A stretch of 16,040 bases of DNA from an uncultured Collinsella sp. (GTDB taxonomy: Bacteria > Actinomycetota > Coriobacteriia > Coriobacteriales > Coriobacteriaceae): assembly GCA_900554495.1 (NCBI GenBank), contig USHR01000022.1:1-16040 (forward strand). The letters are read 5' to 3'. Shown in pieces: positions 7,459-14,827 of the stretch (within the stretch, counting starts at the first letter, position 1; each line of letters begins with the position of its first letter). The translations under genes were made by a program, and so were the position numbers. The notes below the pieces were generated by a model, which was given only the letters and a program-made list of their open reading frames with translations, made no database searches and was not told where the DNA came from.

Positions 7459-8481
7459 ATGACGGCAAGCGACACGACCGCGACAATTAAAAAGGGGAAT
7501 TCGGAGCCCAGTTTCGATAAAACGGCTCAGCGCATCCTCAATCTTTTCTTTGTGCTCAACAGCTCCCCCGAACCGCTGACGACCGAGCAGATCGTCTTGG
7601 ATTCCGACCTGGGATATGGCTCCGGCAACATCGACTCGGATAAGCGCAAGTTTCGGCGCGATCGTGACAAACTGCTCGAGCGTGGCATCTTAATCAAGGA
7701 GGTTCGCCCCGCCGGTGCGCAGGAGACCGAGGAAAGCTCGTGGACAATCGACCGCGAGCACACCTTTGCAGCAGGCGGCCTCATCACCGCAGACGACGCC
7801 GATATCCTGCTCAACGCCATCGACCAGACACTAGCGGCCGGCTCATCCACTTTTGCCGCACCGCTTGCCGATATTCGCTCCAAGATTGCCTATCTCACCG
7901 GTAGGACGACGGTGGACGAAGCACCAATCCGCCGCTCTCCCACCGTCGATGCGGTATGGAGCGCCTTTGCCGAGCGATGCGCGCTGCGATTTTTATATCA
8001 GAACGGACGCGGCGAGCAGAAAGAACGTACCGTCTGCGTCTACGGCATGTTCGAACGCGAGGGCGTGGCGTACTTCTGCGGCCTCGACAATGTCACCGAC
8101 GGCATCAGGACATTCCGCTGCGACCGTATCGTTCGCGCTTGGCGTCCTTCGAAGGCCTACGCCATCCCTGCGGACTTCAATCTCAACGACTATCTGTTCT
8201 TTGAATTCGATTTTGCCGACCGACCGCCCGTTGCAGCCACGTTCTCGTTCGCCCCTCAGACGCAGATCGATATGATCAACGGCCTCACGCGCGGGCGAGG
8301 TGAGCTCGCACACACCGATGCGGGATGGACCTGGACCGTTGACGTGCGTGACCTTGAAGCCGCCGCCTCATTTTGCATGGCCCACGCCGTGGACGGCATG
8401 AGGCCCGTGGCCCCCAAATCGCTCAAGCAGGCGTGGAACCGCCTCATTGAAAGGACGGTGCACGAGCATGCCCGTGCGTAA
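7459..8481 (+). CDS. WYL-domain transcriptional regulator, first of a tandem pair (PafB/PafC-like)
   Basis: Probable DNA-binding regulator of 340 residues. Residues 20-85 form a winged helix-turn-helix (KTAQRILNLFFVL, then DSDKRKFRRDRDKLLERGI). The WYL domain spans about 160-232, including FLYQNGRGEQKERTV and YFCGLDNVTDGIRTFRCDRI; the last part matches the family's conserved Arg-rich ligand-sensing segment. The C-terminal extension (about 255-325) is as usual in the family. WYL proteins often sense nucleic-acid or nucleotide signals, and paired PafB-PafC proteins control DNA-damage genes in other Actinobacteria; whether that applies here is inference. The start has GAGGA four bases upstream. 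The next gene overlaps its last 14 bases, implying coupled translation. It is divergent from the M28-like operon, a possible target. Confidence 0.87.
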   Translation: MTASDTTATIKKGNSEPSFDKTAQRILNLFFVLNSSPEPLTTEQIVLDSDLGYGSGNIDSDKRKFRRDRDKLLERGILIKEVRPAGAQETEESSWTIDREHTFAAGGLITADDADILLNAIDQTLAAGSSTFAAPLADIRSKIAYLTGRTTVDEAPIRRSPTVDAVWSAFAERCALRFLYQNGRGEQKERTVCVYGMFEREGVAYFCGLDNVTDGIRTFRCDRIVRAWRPSKAYAIPADFNLNDYLFFEFDFADRPPVAATFSFAPQTQIDMINGLTRGRGELAHTDAGWTWTVDVRDLEAAASFCMAHAVDGMRPVAPKSLKQAWNRLIERTVHEHARA

Positions 8482-9385
8482 ACTCACCAGCGAGCAGAGA
8501 CTCTCGCGCGCCATCGACATCATGGAGGCCCTCTACGCCGCCGGCGAGAGCGGCATGACACGAGCCGAGATTTGCAGCCGCTTTGACATCACAGGGGTGT
8601 CGCTCGACGAGATTCTCGAGATCGTCTCGACGCTCGCGGACCGAGAATCGGGCGCGCGCATCATCTGCGAATGCCGCGGCGAGCGTGTGGTCCTCACCGG
8701 CGACGCCGGGCGTGTGCTACCGTTGCGCCTGAGTGCCGCCGAGGGCGCTGTGCTCAACCACGAACTTGAATCGTTGGGGATCGAGCCACAGACGGCAGCC
8801 CGGATTCGGCATGCTCTTCTACCCGAAGAGCTCGGCTATAACCAGCGCGTCTTTGACACCGTCAACCACGGGTCGCACTGGCAGCAGCTGAGCTGCGCCA
8901 TTCAGGACGGCGTTCGCTGCCGCATCTCGTATCGCTCGATGGACGATGCACGGCCACGCGAGCGTCTGGTCGACCCCTTGCGCATTACGGCAAACGGCGA
9001 CCAAACATACTTGATTGCCTGGGACATCGCAGCCGATGAGCAGCGCACCTATCGCATGGATAAAATCGAGGGACTCACCTTGACGGAAGACTCCGTCGTG
9101 TCTCACGCACCGGACGTCGCATCCCTCCACGATTCCCTTGCCCGGACGCAGCGTAGCGCAAAGCTCTTGATGCCATTCGATATGGCGGAACATCTGGACT
9201 GGGCCGGCATCACCCTAATCGAGCGCAGCGGGGCAGACATGGCAATGGTAACCGTGCATTACGGCTCCGAGCGTTGGCTACTGAGCCAGGTAATCGCAGC
9301 GGGCGGAGCCATCCGCATCTTGGATGACCCCGCCCTGTCAAAGCGTCTGTGCGATATGGCAAAAACCCTCGTTTGTCCGCTTTAG
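8468..9385 (+). CDS. WYL-domain transcriptional regulator, second of a tandem pair (PafB/PafC-like)
   Basis: Probable regulator of 305 residues, paralogous in layout to the preceding gene. Residues 8-75 form a helix-turn-helix region (RLSRAIDIMEALYAAGESGMTRAEI, then a second helix pair). The WYL domain lies at about 135-205, with CRISYRSMDD and TYLIAWDIAADEQRTYRMDKI, and a C-terminal extension spans about 230-300. Such proteins usually act as homo- or heterodimers, and the 14-base overlap with the upstream gene suggests stoichiometric synthesis of a pair. I place the start at the ATG at 8468, where similarity begins; AAGGA (8451-8455) is 12 bases away, longer than ideal. An in-frame TTG at 8447 would add seven residues but has no better site. 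The stop codon overlaps the stop of the convergent helicase gene. Confidence 0.86.
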   Translation: MPVRKLTSEQRLSRAIDIMEALYAAGESGMTRAEICSRFDITGVSLDEILEIVSTLADRESGARIICECRGERVVLTGDAGRVLPLRLSAAEGAVLNHELESLGIEPQTAARIRHALLPEELGYNQRVFDTVNHGSHWQQLSCAIQDGVRCRISYRSMDDARPRERLVDPLRITANGDQTYLIAWDIAADEQRTYRMDKIEGLTLTEDSVVSHAPDVASLHDSLARTQRSAKLLMPFDMAEHLDWAGITLIERSGADMAMVTVHYGSERWLLSQVIAAGGAIRILDDPALSKRLCDMAKTLVCPL

Positions 9386-12276
9386 CGCCGCCGCTCGTGG
9401 CGTGCACGCCACAGTTGCAGATAGTGCCCGATCTGCGCCGATTCGATGCGCTGGTAGGAACTCGTGGGCAGCGACGTTAAGAACTTCTTTCCGTAGCCCT
9501 TCGTCACCAGGCGCGGGTCGGCCAGAATCAGCACGCCGCAATCGGTCGACGAGCGGATAAGGCGGCCAGCCGCCTGCTTGACCTCGAGCACCGCCTCGGG
9601 CAGCGAATAGCGCGCCCAAGCGCGGTCTTCGCGCAGGTTGCGCTCGCACGAGAGCGGGTCCGTGGGGCTCGAGAACGGCAGCTTGGGAATGATGACGCAG
9701 CGCAGTGTCTCGCCGCTGGCGTCGAATCCCTCCCAGAAGGCCTTAAGAGCAAAAAGCGACGAGGTCGGCTCGTTGATAAACCGGTCGCGCAGGCGACGAG
9801 GAGATGAGTTGCGCTGCTGGCAGTTGAGCTCCAGACCCGCACGGGCCATCTTGGGCTCAACGCGGGCGTACAGGTCTTCCATGTCGCGCCGATTGGTAAA
9901 CAGTGTGAGCACCGATCCGCCCATGGCAAGATGGGCGTCGACCAGCACGCGCTCGAGCGCCGTAAGATAGCTTTCACGATCGCGCGGATCGGGTATATCG
10001 CCCGCAACGACTACAGCCATGTTCGAATCAAAGTCGTAGCTCGAGTCCAAGTGCAGCGATGAGGATGTCGAAGCACCGATGCGATCGAGGCCGACCGCGT
10101 GGTTAAAGTGTTCAAAGCTTTTGGACACCGTCATGGTCGCCGAGGCAAAGATAGCCGTGTGAACCTCGGGCAGCCACTCGGTTGCCAAGGCCTCGCCAAT
10201 GTCGATGCGCTCTGCGGTCATTGACTCTCCGACGGCACGCAACCTGCGATTGACCTGCAGCGAATACACGTAGTGTTCATCGGTGCCGTCGATGATGAGT
10301 TTGAGGTTCTCGGCCAGCTCGTGCAGGCGGCGCGAGATATCGCCCAGGTCGACAACAACCTCGGGCTTGTCGGCGGCGACGGCCTGCACCAGCGCGTCGA
10401 CGCTCTTGTCAGCTTGTTCCAATGCATCGATGGCAGCGTAGGCCGACTGTAAGAAATCATGCCAGTCGTCAGATTCGCGCAGCTCGGGGCCAATCCATAG
10501 ATTGGCATTGTCATAACCCCCACGGGCACGGCGGCCGAGCTCGCGAACGCCATCGAACACGTCGGCGATTGCCATGCTCGCGCGCGCAACCGTCGACGTC
10601 GCCTTGGCAGTAAGGCCCAGATAGAGCGTAGAGCCCTCGGAGGTTGCCAAATCACGGGAAACCTGGCTTAGCGCACCGGTGCTCGAGCCGCCCAGGCGCT
10701 CAAACAGAACGCGTGATTCGTCCGCCGACACCACGCGCGCCCACTGACGGCGCGCCTCGCGCTCGATGGAATGGGCCTCGTCGATTACCCAATGACGAAT
10801 CGGAGGTAAAATCCTGCCCTCGGCCGCGACATTGCGGAACAGCAGGGAATGGTTGGTGACCACCACGTCGGCATGCGCTGCACGACGGCGAGCGCCGTGG
10901 ACCAAACATTTATCAGGGAAAAACGGGCAGAGGCGACGAGCACACTCGCGCGAGGCCGTCGTAAAGTCGGGGCGGTTGACACTGCGCCACCGAATGCCGA
11001 GCGAGTCGAGGTCGCCATCGGCTGATTGGCAGACGTACGCCATAATGACCGCGACCGCCGTGAGCGTGTCCGCCGGATCGCGCTTGGTGGTAATCTCGAC
11101 CTGGCCGCGGCTCATGCGCTCAAGCTTGCGCAGGCACGGATAGTGGTCATAGCCCTTGAGAGCGCAAAATGACAGACCACCGTCCAGTTGCTCGGCAAGT
11201 TTTGGCAGCTCATGGTACATGAGCTGGTCGGCAAGATTGTTCGATTTGGTCGCAATACCAACCGTGATGTTGTTACGGCGTGCTGCCTCGGCAAAAGGCA
11301 CCAGATAGGCCATCGATTTGCCGACGCCCGTGCCCGCCTCAATTACACGATGAGTGCCCGTGACCAGCGCATCGCAGACCTCGAGCGCCATCGCGATCTG
11401 CTCATCACGCGGCTCGTAGGTGGGATACATGCGATTGACCAGGCCACCTGGCGCATAGTCTGCCTCAATCTCCTCACGACTCGGCATCTTGAGTACCGGC
11501 AGTTCGTCGGCGTCCACCCGATCGTCGGCGCGATCGGCCTTGAGAACGTCAGCACGAGCGGCGCTGAGAGAGAAGATAGAACCAGGGTTCTGCCCCGCCA
11601 AGAATGAGAAGATTGGACGATAGGACCAAGGCACGTCCGGATGCATGTCGGCTAGGCGCGCCATGAGGCCCTGGGGCAAGTCGGTGAGTGCCACGAGCAA
11701 CACGCGCCATACGCCACACAGGGCGTCGACGTCGGCATTGGCACGGTGTGATACCGAGTCACAGCCAAACAGATCGGCCATAAAAGACAGCTTGTGCGAG
11801 GCCAGGCGCGGAAGCGCGATGCGCGACAGCGCCAGCGAATCGATCCAAATATCGCTCACGTTGACGCCGCCTTTGACCGACTCGATAAACGAGCGGTCGA
11901 ACGTGGCGTTATGTGCGATCACCGGGCAACCACCGACAAAATCGGCGAGAGCGGCGACGGCCTCAACGGCCGACGGGGCATCTGCCACGTCGGCATTTGT
12001 AATGCTCGTGAGCTCGGTAATCTCGGCGGGAATCAGCTGCTTGGGATGCACGAAGGTATCGAAACGGTCGACGATCTCGCGGCCCGAAAGACGGGCCGCC
12101 GAGATCTCGATCAGCTCATTGTCCTGCACCGAAAGACCTGTGGTCTCGGTATCGAGGACAATCACATCTTCCTCGATAAGGCCAAAGGACTGCGTTTTGG
12201 CGCGTTCGGCTAGCGTGGCATAGGAGTCGATGACAAACTGCGGCGTTCCTGACGAAACCGCGTCCTCGATTAGCAT
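9382..12276 (-). CDS. dinG: DEDDh exonuclease-DinG family helicase fusion
   Basis: A 964-residue two-part enzyme. The N-terminal third is a DnaQ-like 3'-5' exonuclease with all expected residues: D42 and E44 in DTETTG, D127 in HNATFD, H177 and D182 in HRANADVD. From about 275 a superfamily 2 XPD/DinG-type ATP-dependent helicase follows: Walker A EAGTGVGKS (313-321), DEAH (499-502), ASATM (711-715), FWEGFD (847-852) and QAAGRLIRS (901-909). Cys381, Cys445, Cys450 and Cys457 match the spacing of the family's 4Fe-4S cluster. Such fusions occur in Gram-positive DinG proteins and are thought to unwind or trim DNA or RNA structures during repair. The start at 12276 lies inside the end of ddl (7-base overlap), pointing to translational coupling. 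The stop overlaps the convergent WYL gene by four bases, leaving no room for a terminator between them. Confidence 0.94.
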   Translation of the reverse strand: MLIEDAVSSGTPQFVIDSYATLAERAKTQSFGLIEEDVIVLDTETTGLSVQDNELIEISAARLSGREIVDRFDTFVHPKQLIPAEITELTSITNADVADAPSAVEAVAALADFVGGCPVIAHNATFDRSFIESVKGGVNVSDIWIDSLALSRIALPRLASHKLSFMADLFGCDSVSHRANADVDALCGVWRVLLVALTDLPQGLMARLADMHPDVPWSYRPIFSFLAGQNPGSIFSLSAARADVLKADRADDRVDADELPVLKMPSREEIEADYAPGGLVNRMYPTYEPRDEQIAMALEVCDALVTGTHRVIEAGTGVGKSMAYLVPFAEAARRNNITVGIATKSNNLADQLMYHELPKLAEQLDGGLSFCALKGYDHYPCLRKLERMSRGQVEITTKRDPADTLTAVAVIMAYVCQSADGDLDSLGIRWRSVNRPDFTTASRECARRLCPFFPDKCLVHGARRRAAHADVVVTNHSLLFRNVAAEGRILPPIRHWVIDEAHSIEREARRQWARVVSADESRVLFERLGGSSTGALSQVSRDLATSEGSTLYLGLTAKATSTVARASMAIADVFDGVRELGRRARGGYDNANLWIGPELRESDDWHDFLQSAYAAIDALEQADKSVDALVQAVAADKPEVVVDLGDISRRLHELAENLKLIIDGTDEHYVYSLQVNRRLRAVGESMTAERIDIGEALATEWLPEVHTAIFASATMTVSKSFEHFNHAVGLDRIGASTSSSLHLDSSYDFDSNMAVVVAGDIPDPRDRESYLTALERVLVDAHLAMGGSVLTLFTNRRDMEDLYARVEPKMARAGLELNCQQRNSSPRRLRDRFINEPTSSLFALKAFWEGFDASGETLRCVIIPKLPFSSPTDPLSCERNLREDRAWARYSLPEAVLEVKQAAGRLIRSSTDCGVLILADPRLVTKGYGKKFLTSLPTSSYQRIESAQIGHYLQLWRARHERRR

Positions 12277-13235
12277 GCAATGCCCGCTCGACGAAGGCCC
12301 ATACGGATTAGGCTGTCACAGACCTGCGGGAACGTCATGTCGTCGGTGTGGCGGATCTCATCCGGATACAGCGACGTATCGGTCATGCCGGGAATGGTAT
12401 TGGTCTCGAGGATAACGGGGCCGTCCTCGCTCACGATAAAGTCGCTGCGCGAGATACCCAGGCAACCGAGCGCCTTGTGAGCGGCACAGGCAAGCTCCTG
12501 AGCTCGAGCGTAATTCTCGGGCGAAATCTGCGCCGGAATGCGATGGATGTCTGTAGGGTCGACATACTTCACGTCCAGATCGTAGAACTCGCAGTCCTTG
12601 GGCTTACGAATCTCGACAATCGGCAGAGCGCGCACGTCGTCCTCGCCGTATACGCCGACGGTGATCTCGGTACCCTCGATACACTTCTCGACCAGCACTT
12701 TGTCGCCGTACTCAAACGCCTTGGCGATTGCCGCGGGCAGCTCGGAGGGCTCATGGACCAGGGAAATGCCATAGCTGGAACCGTTGACGGCCGGCTTCAC
12801 AAAGCAGCGCTCGCCACAAACCTCGACGATATGATCGATATCGACTTCATCGCCCACCTCGAGCGCAAGGCCGGGGGCAATGGGAATGCCCGCCTTGGCG
12901 TACAGGAGCTTAGAGACCTCCTTGTCGGCACCGCAGGCGCTGGCAAGCACACCCGAAGCCGTGTAGGGGATACCCAGGGTCTCCATGGCGCCTTGCACGG
13001 CGCCATCCTCGCCGCCGGCACCGTGCATGGCGATAAACGCCACGTCAAAGCCGCCGGTCGCCATGGTTACCATAAAATCATCGGCAGCCGTGTCGAGCAG
13101 CTCCACCGAAGTGTAGCCGGCCTCCTTCAAGGCAACCACGACGTTCTTTCCCGAATTGAGCGAGATCTCGCGCTCAGCGGAATGACCGCCCGCCAAGACC
13201 GCTACGTGCATGTTCTCTAGGCTTTTACCCGGCAT
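12270..13235 (-). CDS. ddl: D-alanine-D-alanine ligase
   Basis: Cytoplasmic ATP-grasp enzyme joining two D-alanines for the peptidoglycan pentapeptide. The protein has 321 residues, normal for the family. Visible signatures: GGHSAEREISLNSG (16-29) with the substrate-binding Glu21; HGAGGEDG (71-78); the ATP-binding KPAVNGSSYGIS (147-158); EKCIEG (183-188); FYDLDVKY (217-224), whose Lys-Tyr is typical of D-Ala-D-Ala rather than D-Ala-D-Lac ligases; and magnesium ligands D265, E277 and N279 in LETNTIPGMT. Strong GAGGAGGAG precedes the start by about seven bases, so I prefer 13235 over a Met eight residues later. It is first in a two-gene operon with the exonuclease-helicase gene and divergent from rlmN. 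The second-subsite motif suggests no built-in vancomycin-type D-Lac specificity. Confidence 0.96.
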   Translation of the reverse strand: MPGKSLENMHVAVLAGGHSAEREISLNSGKNVVVALKEAGYTSVELLDTAADDFMVTMATGGFDVAFIAMHGAGGEDGAVQGAMETLGIPYTASGVLASACGADKEVSKLLYAKAGIPIAPGLALEVGDEVDIDHIVEVCGERCFVKPAVNGSSYGISLVHEPSELPAAIAKAFEYGDKVLVEKCIEGTEITVGVYGEDDVRALPIVEIRKPKDCEFYDLDVKYVDPTDIHRIPAQISPENYARAQELACAAHKALGCLGISRSDFIVSEDGPVILETNTIPGMTDTSLYPDEIRHTDDMTFPQVCDSLIRMGLRRAGIAC

Positions 13236-13251
13236 GGGCAGACTCCTCCTC

Positions 13252-13257
13252 TATAAT
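13252..13257 (+). promoter_or_regulatory. Candidate -10 box of rlmN
   Basis: A perfect TATAAT lies 63 bases before the rlmN start on the plus strand. No good -35 box was found at 16-18 bases upstream, where the ddl start codon lies. A real promoter here would give a leader of about 57 bases. The box also overlaps the ddl ribosome-binding region read on the other strand. Confidence 0.4.
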
Positions 13258-13275
13258 TTCTGCAGCTGATACCAT

Positions 13276-13305
13276 ATTGTAGCGATACCCTCTACGTTTC
13301 CCCAA
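13276..13305 (-). promoter_or_regulatory. Candidate promoter of ddl-dinG
   Basis: On the minus strand TTGGGG (13300-13305) and TACAAT (13276-13281) are spaced by 18 bases; the -10 box matches consensus at five of six bases, the -35 only at its TTG. Transcription would start about 35 bases before the ddl ATG. It lies within the 85-base divergent gap shared with rlmN, so the two promoters may interfere. Confidence 0.5.
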
Positions 13306-13320
13306 AATCGAAAGGCTTCC

Positions 13321-14373
13321 ATGAATCCCAGGACTAAATCTCAGGACATTCGCGACTTGAGCCAAAACGATATTCGCGAGCTCGTGGCCGAGCTTGGCCA
13401 GCCCGCCTTCCGCGCGAAGCAGCTCATCGAATGGGTCTTTGAGAAGAACGTTTGTTCGTTTGACGATATGACCAACCTTCCCAAGGCTTTCCGCGAGCAG
13501 CTTAAAGAGGCTTTTGCCTTTGATACGCCCACTGAACTCACCAAGCAAGTTTCCAAAGATGGCTCGCGCAAGTATCTGCTCGAGTACCACGACGGCGTTT
13601 CCGTCGAGACTGTCGGCATGCCCCGTCGTAACAAGCTTTCCGTCTGCGTTTCCACCCAAGCTGGCTGCGGCATGGGCTGTGCCTTTTGCGCTACCGGTCT
13701 CAACGGCCTCAAGCGCTCTCTGACCGCTCAAGAGATCGTCGACCAGGTACTTCATGTATCCAACGACTTTGGCGAGCGCGCCACGAGCGTCGTCTTCATG
13801 GGCCAGGGCGAACCATTTGCCAACTACGACGAGGTTCTCAAGGCGCTGCGAATCCTCAACGACCCCGATGGCATCGGTATCGGTGCTCGTCACCTCACCG
13901 TCTCCACCAGTGGCGTTATTCCCGGTATTCGCAAATTTGCCGACATCCCCGAGCAGTTCACGCTTGCTGTTTCACTGCATTCCGCCATCCAGTCGACGCG
14001 CAATAAGCTCATGCCCGGTGTTAAGAAGTACACGTTGCTTCGCCTTCACGAGGCGCTTCAGCTCTACACCGAGAAGACTGGCCGCCGCCCGACCTATGAG
14101 TATGCCATGATCGAAGGCGTCAACGATACGAATCCCGAGATGCAGGCGCTCTGCGACTTCTGCGAGGGAACGTTGTGCCACGTTAACCTCATTCAGCTTA
14201 ACGACATCGAGGGCAGCCCGCTCAAGCCGTCGCCGATTCATAAGGTTGAGGATCTTCAGCGTCGTCTTGAGTCCCGTGGCATTGAGACCACGATTCGTAA
14301 CTCCCGTGGTAACGATATTGACGCCGCCTGCGGACAGCTGAAGCAGCGCTTTAAAGTTCAGAAAAACGCATAG
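13321..14373 (+). CDS. rlmN: 23S rRNA A2503 / tRNA A37 C2-methyltransferase (radical SAM)
   Basis: Dual-specificity RNA methyltransferase of 350 residues, the usual RlmN length. It methylates C2 of A2503 in the peptidyl-transferase centre and of A37 in some tRNAs using two SAM molecules. An N-terminal accessory domain (about 1-95, with AFRAKQLIEWVF) precedes the radical-SAM core. CGMGCAFC (116-123) supplies the three cluster cysteines C116, C120 and C123, followed by ATGLNGLKRSLTAQEI; FMGQGEP is the SAM-binding GEP motif. The C-terminal RNSRGNDIDAACGQL holds Cys337, the methyl-carrying cysteine of the family. A Cfr resistance paralogue is less likely because the N-terminal and C-terminal motifs are of RlmN type. 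AAAGG five bases upstream supports the start. It is a single gene with a terminator and a parS-like site directly downstream. Confidence 0.96.
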   Translation: MNPRTKSQDIRDLSQNDIRELVAELGQPAFRAKQLIEWVFEKNVCSFDDMTNLPKAFREQLKEAFAFDTPTELTKQVSKDGSRKYLLEYHDGVSVETVGMPRRNKLSVCVSTQAGCGMGCAFCATGLNGLKRSLTAQEIVDQVLHVSNDFGERATSVVFMGQGEPFANYDEVLKALRILNDPDGIGIGARHLTVSTSGVIPGIRKFADIPEQFTLAVSLHSAIQSTRNKLMPGVKKYTLLRLHEALQLYTEKTGRRPTYEYAMIEGVNDTNPEMQALCDFCEGTLCHVNLIQLNDIEGSPLKPSPIHKVEDLQRRLESRGIETTIRNSRGNDIDAACGQLKQRFKVQKNA

Positions 14374-14391
14374 GGGAGTCGCACCCCAAAA

Positions 14392-14407
14392 CGTTTCATG
14401 TGAAACA
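14392..14407. promoter_or_regulatory. parS-like centromere site for ParB
   Basis: CGTTTCATGTGAAACA matches the widely conserved parS consensus TGTTTCACGTGAAACA at 14 of 16 positions; the outermost base and one central base differ. It lies between the rlmN stop and its terminator, and about 400 bases past the end of parB. Chromosomal parS sites cluster near the origin and close to parAB, so the position supports the call. I saw no second convincing copy in the window. Confidence 0.78.
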
Positions 14408-14410
14408 TCG

Positions 14411-14451
14411 AACGACCCCGGTTGTAGAATATGCAACCGGGGTCGTTTCAT
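14411..14451 (+). terminator. Intrinsic terminator of rlmN
   Basis: Arms 14411-14424 and 14434-14447 are a perfect 14-base inverted repeat (AACGACCCCGGTTG and complement) with a 9-base loop, followed by the T-rich TCATTTATT on the plus strand. It lies 38 bases after the rlmN stop. The opposite strand has no U tract next to the stem, so it mainly serves rlmN. Confidence 0.83.
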
Positions 14452-14508
14452 TTATTGACCTTAATTTTGAATCAGCTGCTACCTGTCCCATGTTTTACGG
14501 CCAAAATA

Positions 14509-14544
14509 AGGGGTCCTTGTCTCATGAATCAGACAAGGACCCCT
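14509..14544 (-). terminator. Intrinsic terminator of the parA-parB operon
   Basis: Arms 14509-14522 and 14531-14544 form a perfect 14-base stem (AGGGGTCCTTGTCT and complement) with an 8-base loop. Read on the minus strand the stem is followed by TATTTTGG, the U-rich side, and it lies 29 bases after the stop of the 84-residue protein gene. Confidence 0.85.
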
Positions 14545-14562
14545 CAAAATATGCTGAGTAAT

Positions 14563-14578
14563 TATTAGGTACCTAATA
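14563..14578. repeat. 16-base perfect palindrome across a stop codon
   Basis: TATTAGGTACCTAATA is a perfect two-fold palindrome. It includes the stop codon (14573-14575) of the minus-strand 84-residue gene and lies just before the operon terminator. It could be a protein-binding site or simply chance; as RNA it would have almost no loop. Confidence 0.6.
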
Positions 14579-14827
14579 GCCTACATTTTCCCATTGGTTG
14601 CTGACCCAACCCTGATTAATCTTGGGATTCTTCGTTACCTGAGCAGTACGCATTGCAACATCTTCCGTCATAACATCCATTTTCTTTTTGGAAGTATCGA
14701 CGATATCTTGCGCGCCTCGAAGCAAGCGACCTCGGAATTCATCGTCTGTCGCGATCTTATATCCAGCAAAGGCACCAGCTGCGACAGTCGTCGCCAATGC
14801 AATCGCAGCTATAATCTTATTCCTCAT
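14573..14827 (-). CDS. Small membrane-anchored protein coupled to parB
   Basis: An 84-residue protein of unknown function. Residues 3-24 (KIIAAIALATTVAAGAFAGYKI) form one hydrophobic span that starts right after MRN, so it may be a membrane anchor or an uncleaved signal. The remainder is hydrophilic: DDEFRGRLLRGAQDIVDTSKKKMDVM suggests an amphipathic helix, followed by a Gln/Asn/Trp-containing tail. The layout recalls YtxH-type small envelope proteins, but I see no diagnostic motif. The ATG at 14827 has AAGGAGG five bases upstream and overlaps the last 11 bases of parB, a sign of translational coupling. An in-frame TTG at 14845 would place the ribosome-binding site inside the gene and is unlikely. 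The gene is last in the parA-parB transcript and shares its lower GC. Confidence 0.82.
   Translation of the reverse strand: MRNKIIAAIALATTVAAGAFAGYKIATDDEFRGRLLRGAQDIVDTSKKKMDVMTEDVAMRTAQVTKNPKINQGWVSNQWENVGY

Noticed and set aside
8447..8467. TTG start adding seven residues to the second WYL protein
   Set aside because: No improved ribosome-binding site and the extra residues have no family resemblance; ATG at 8468 is preferred, though not decisive.
12348..13220. 290-codon plus-strand frame opposite ddl
   Set aside because: It is the complement of a gene with complete ATP-grasp motifs and shows no domain of its own.
13225..13893. 222-codon minus-strand frame opposite rlmN
   Set aside because: It is a complement shadow of the radical-SAM gene, and it runs across the divergent promoter gap.
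13968..13983. Second parS half-site TGTTTCAC inside rlmN
   Set aside because: Only the left half matches; the right half departs from the dyad at most positions.
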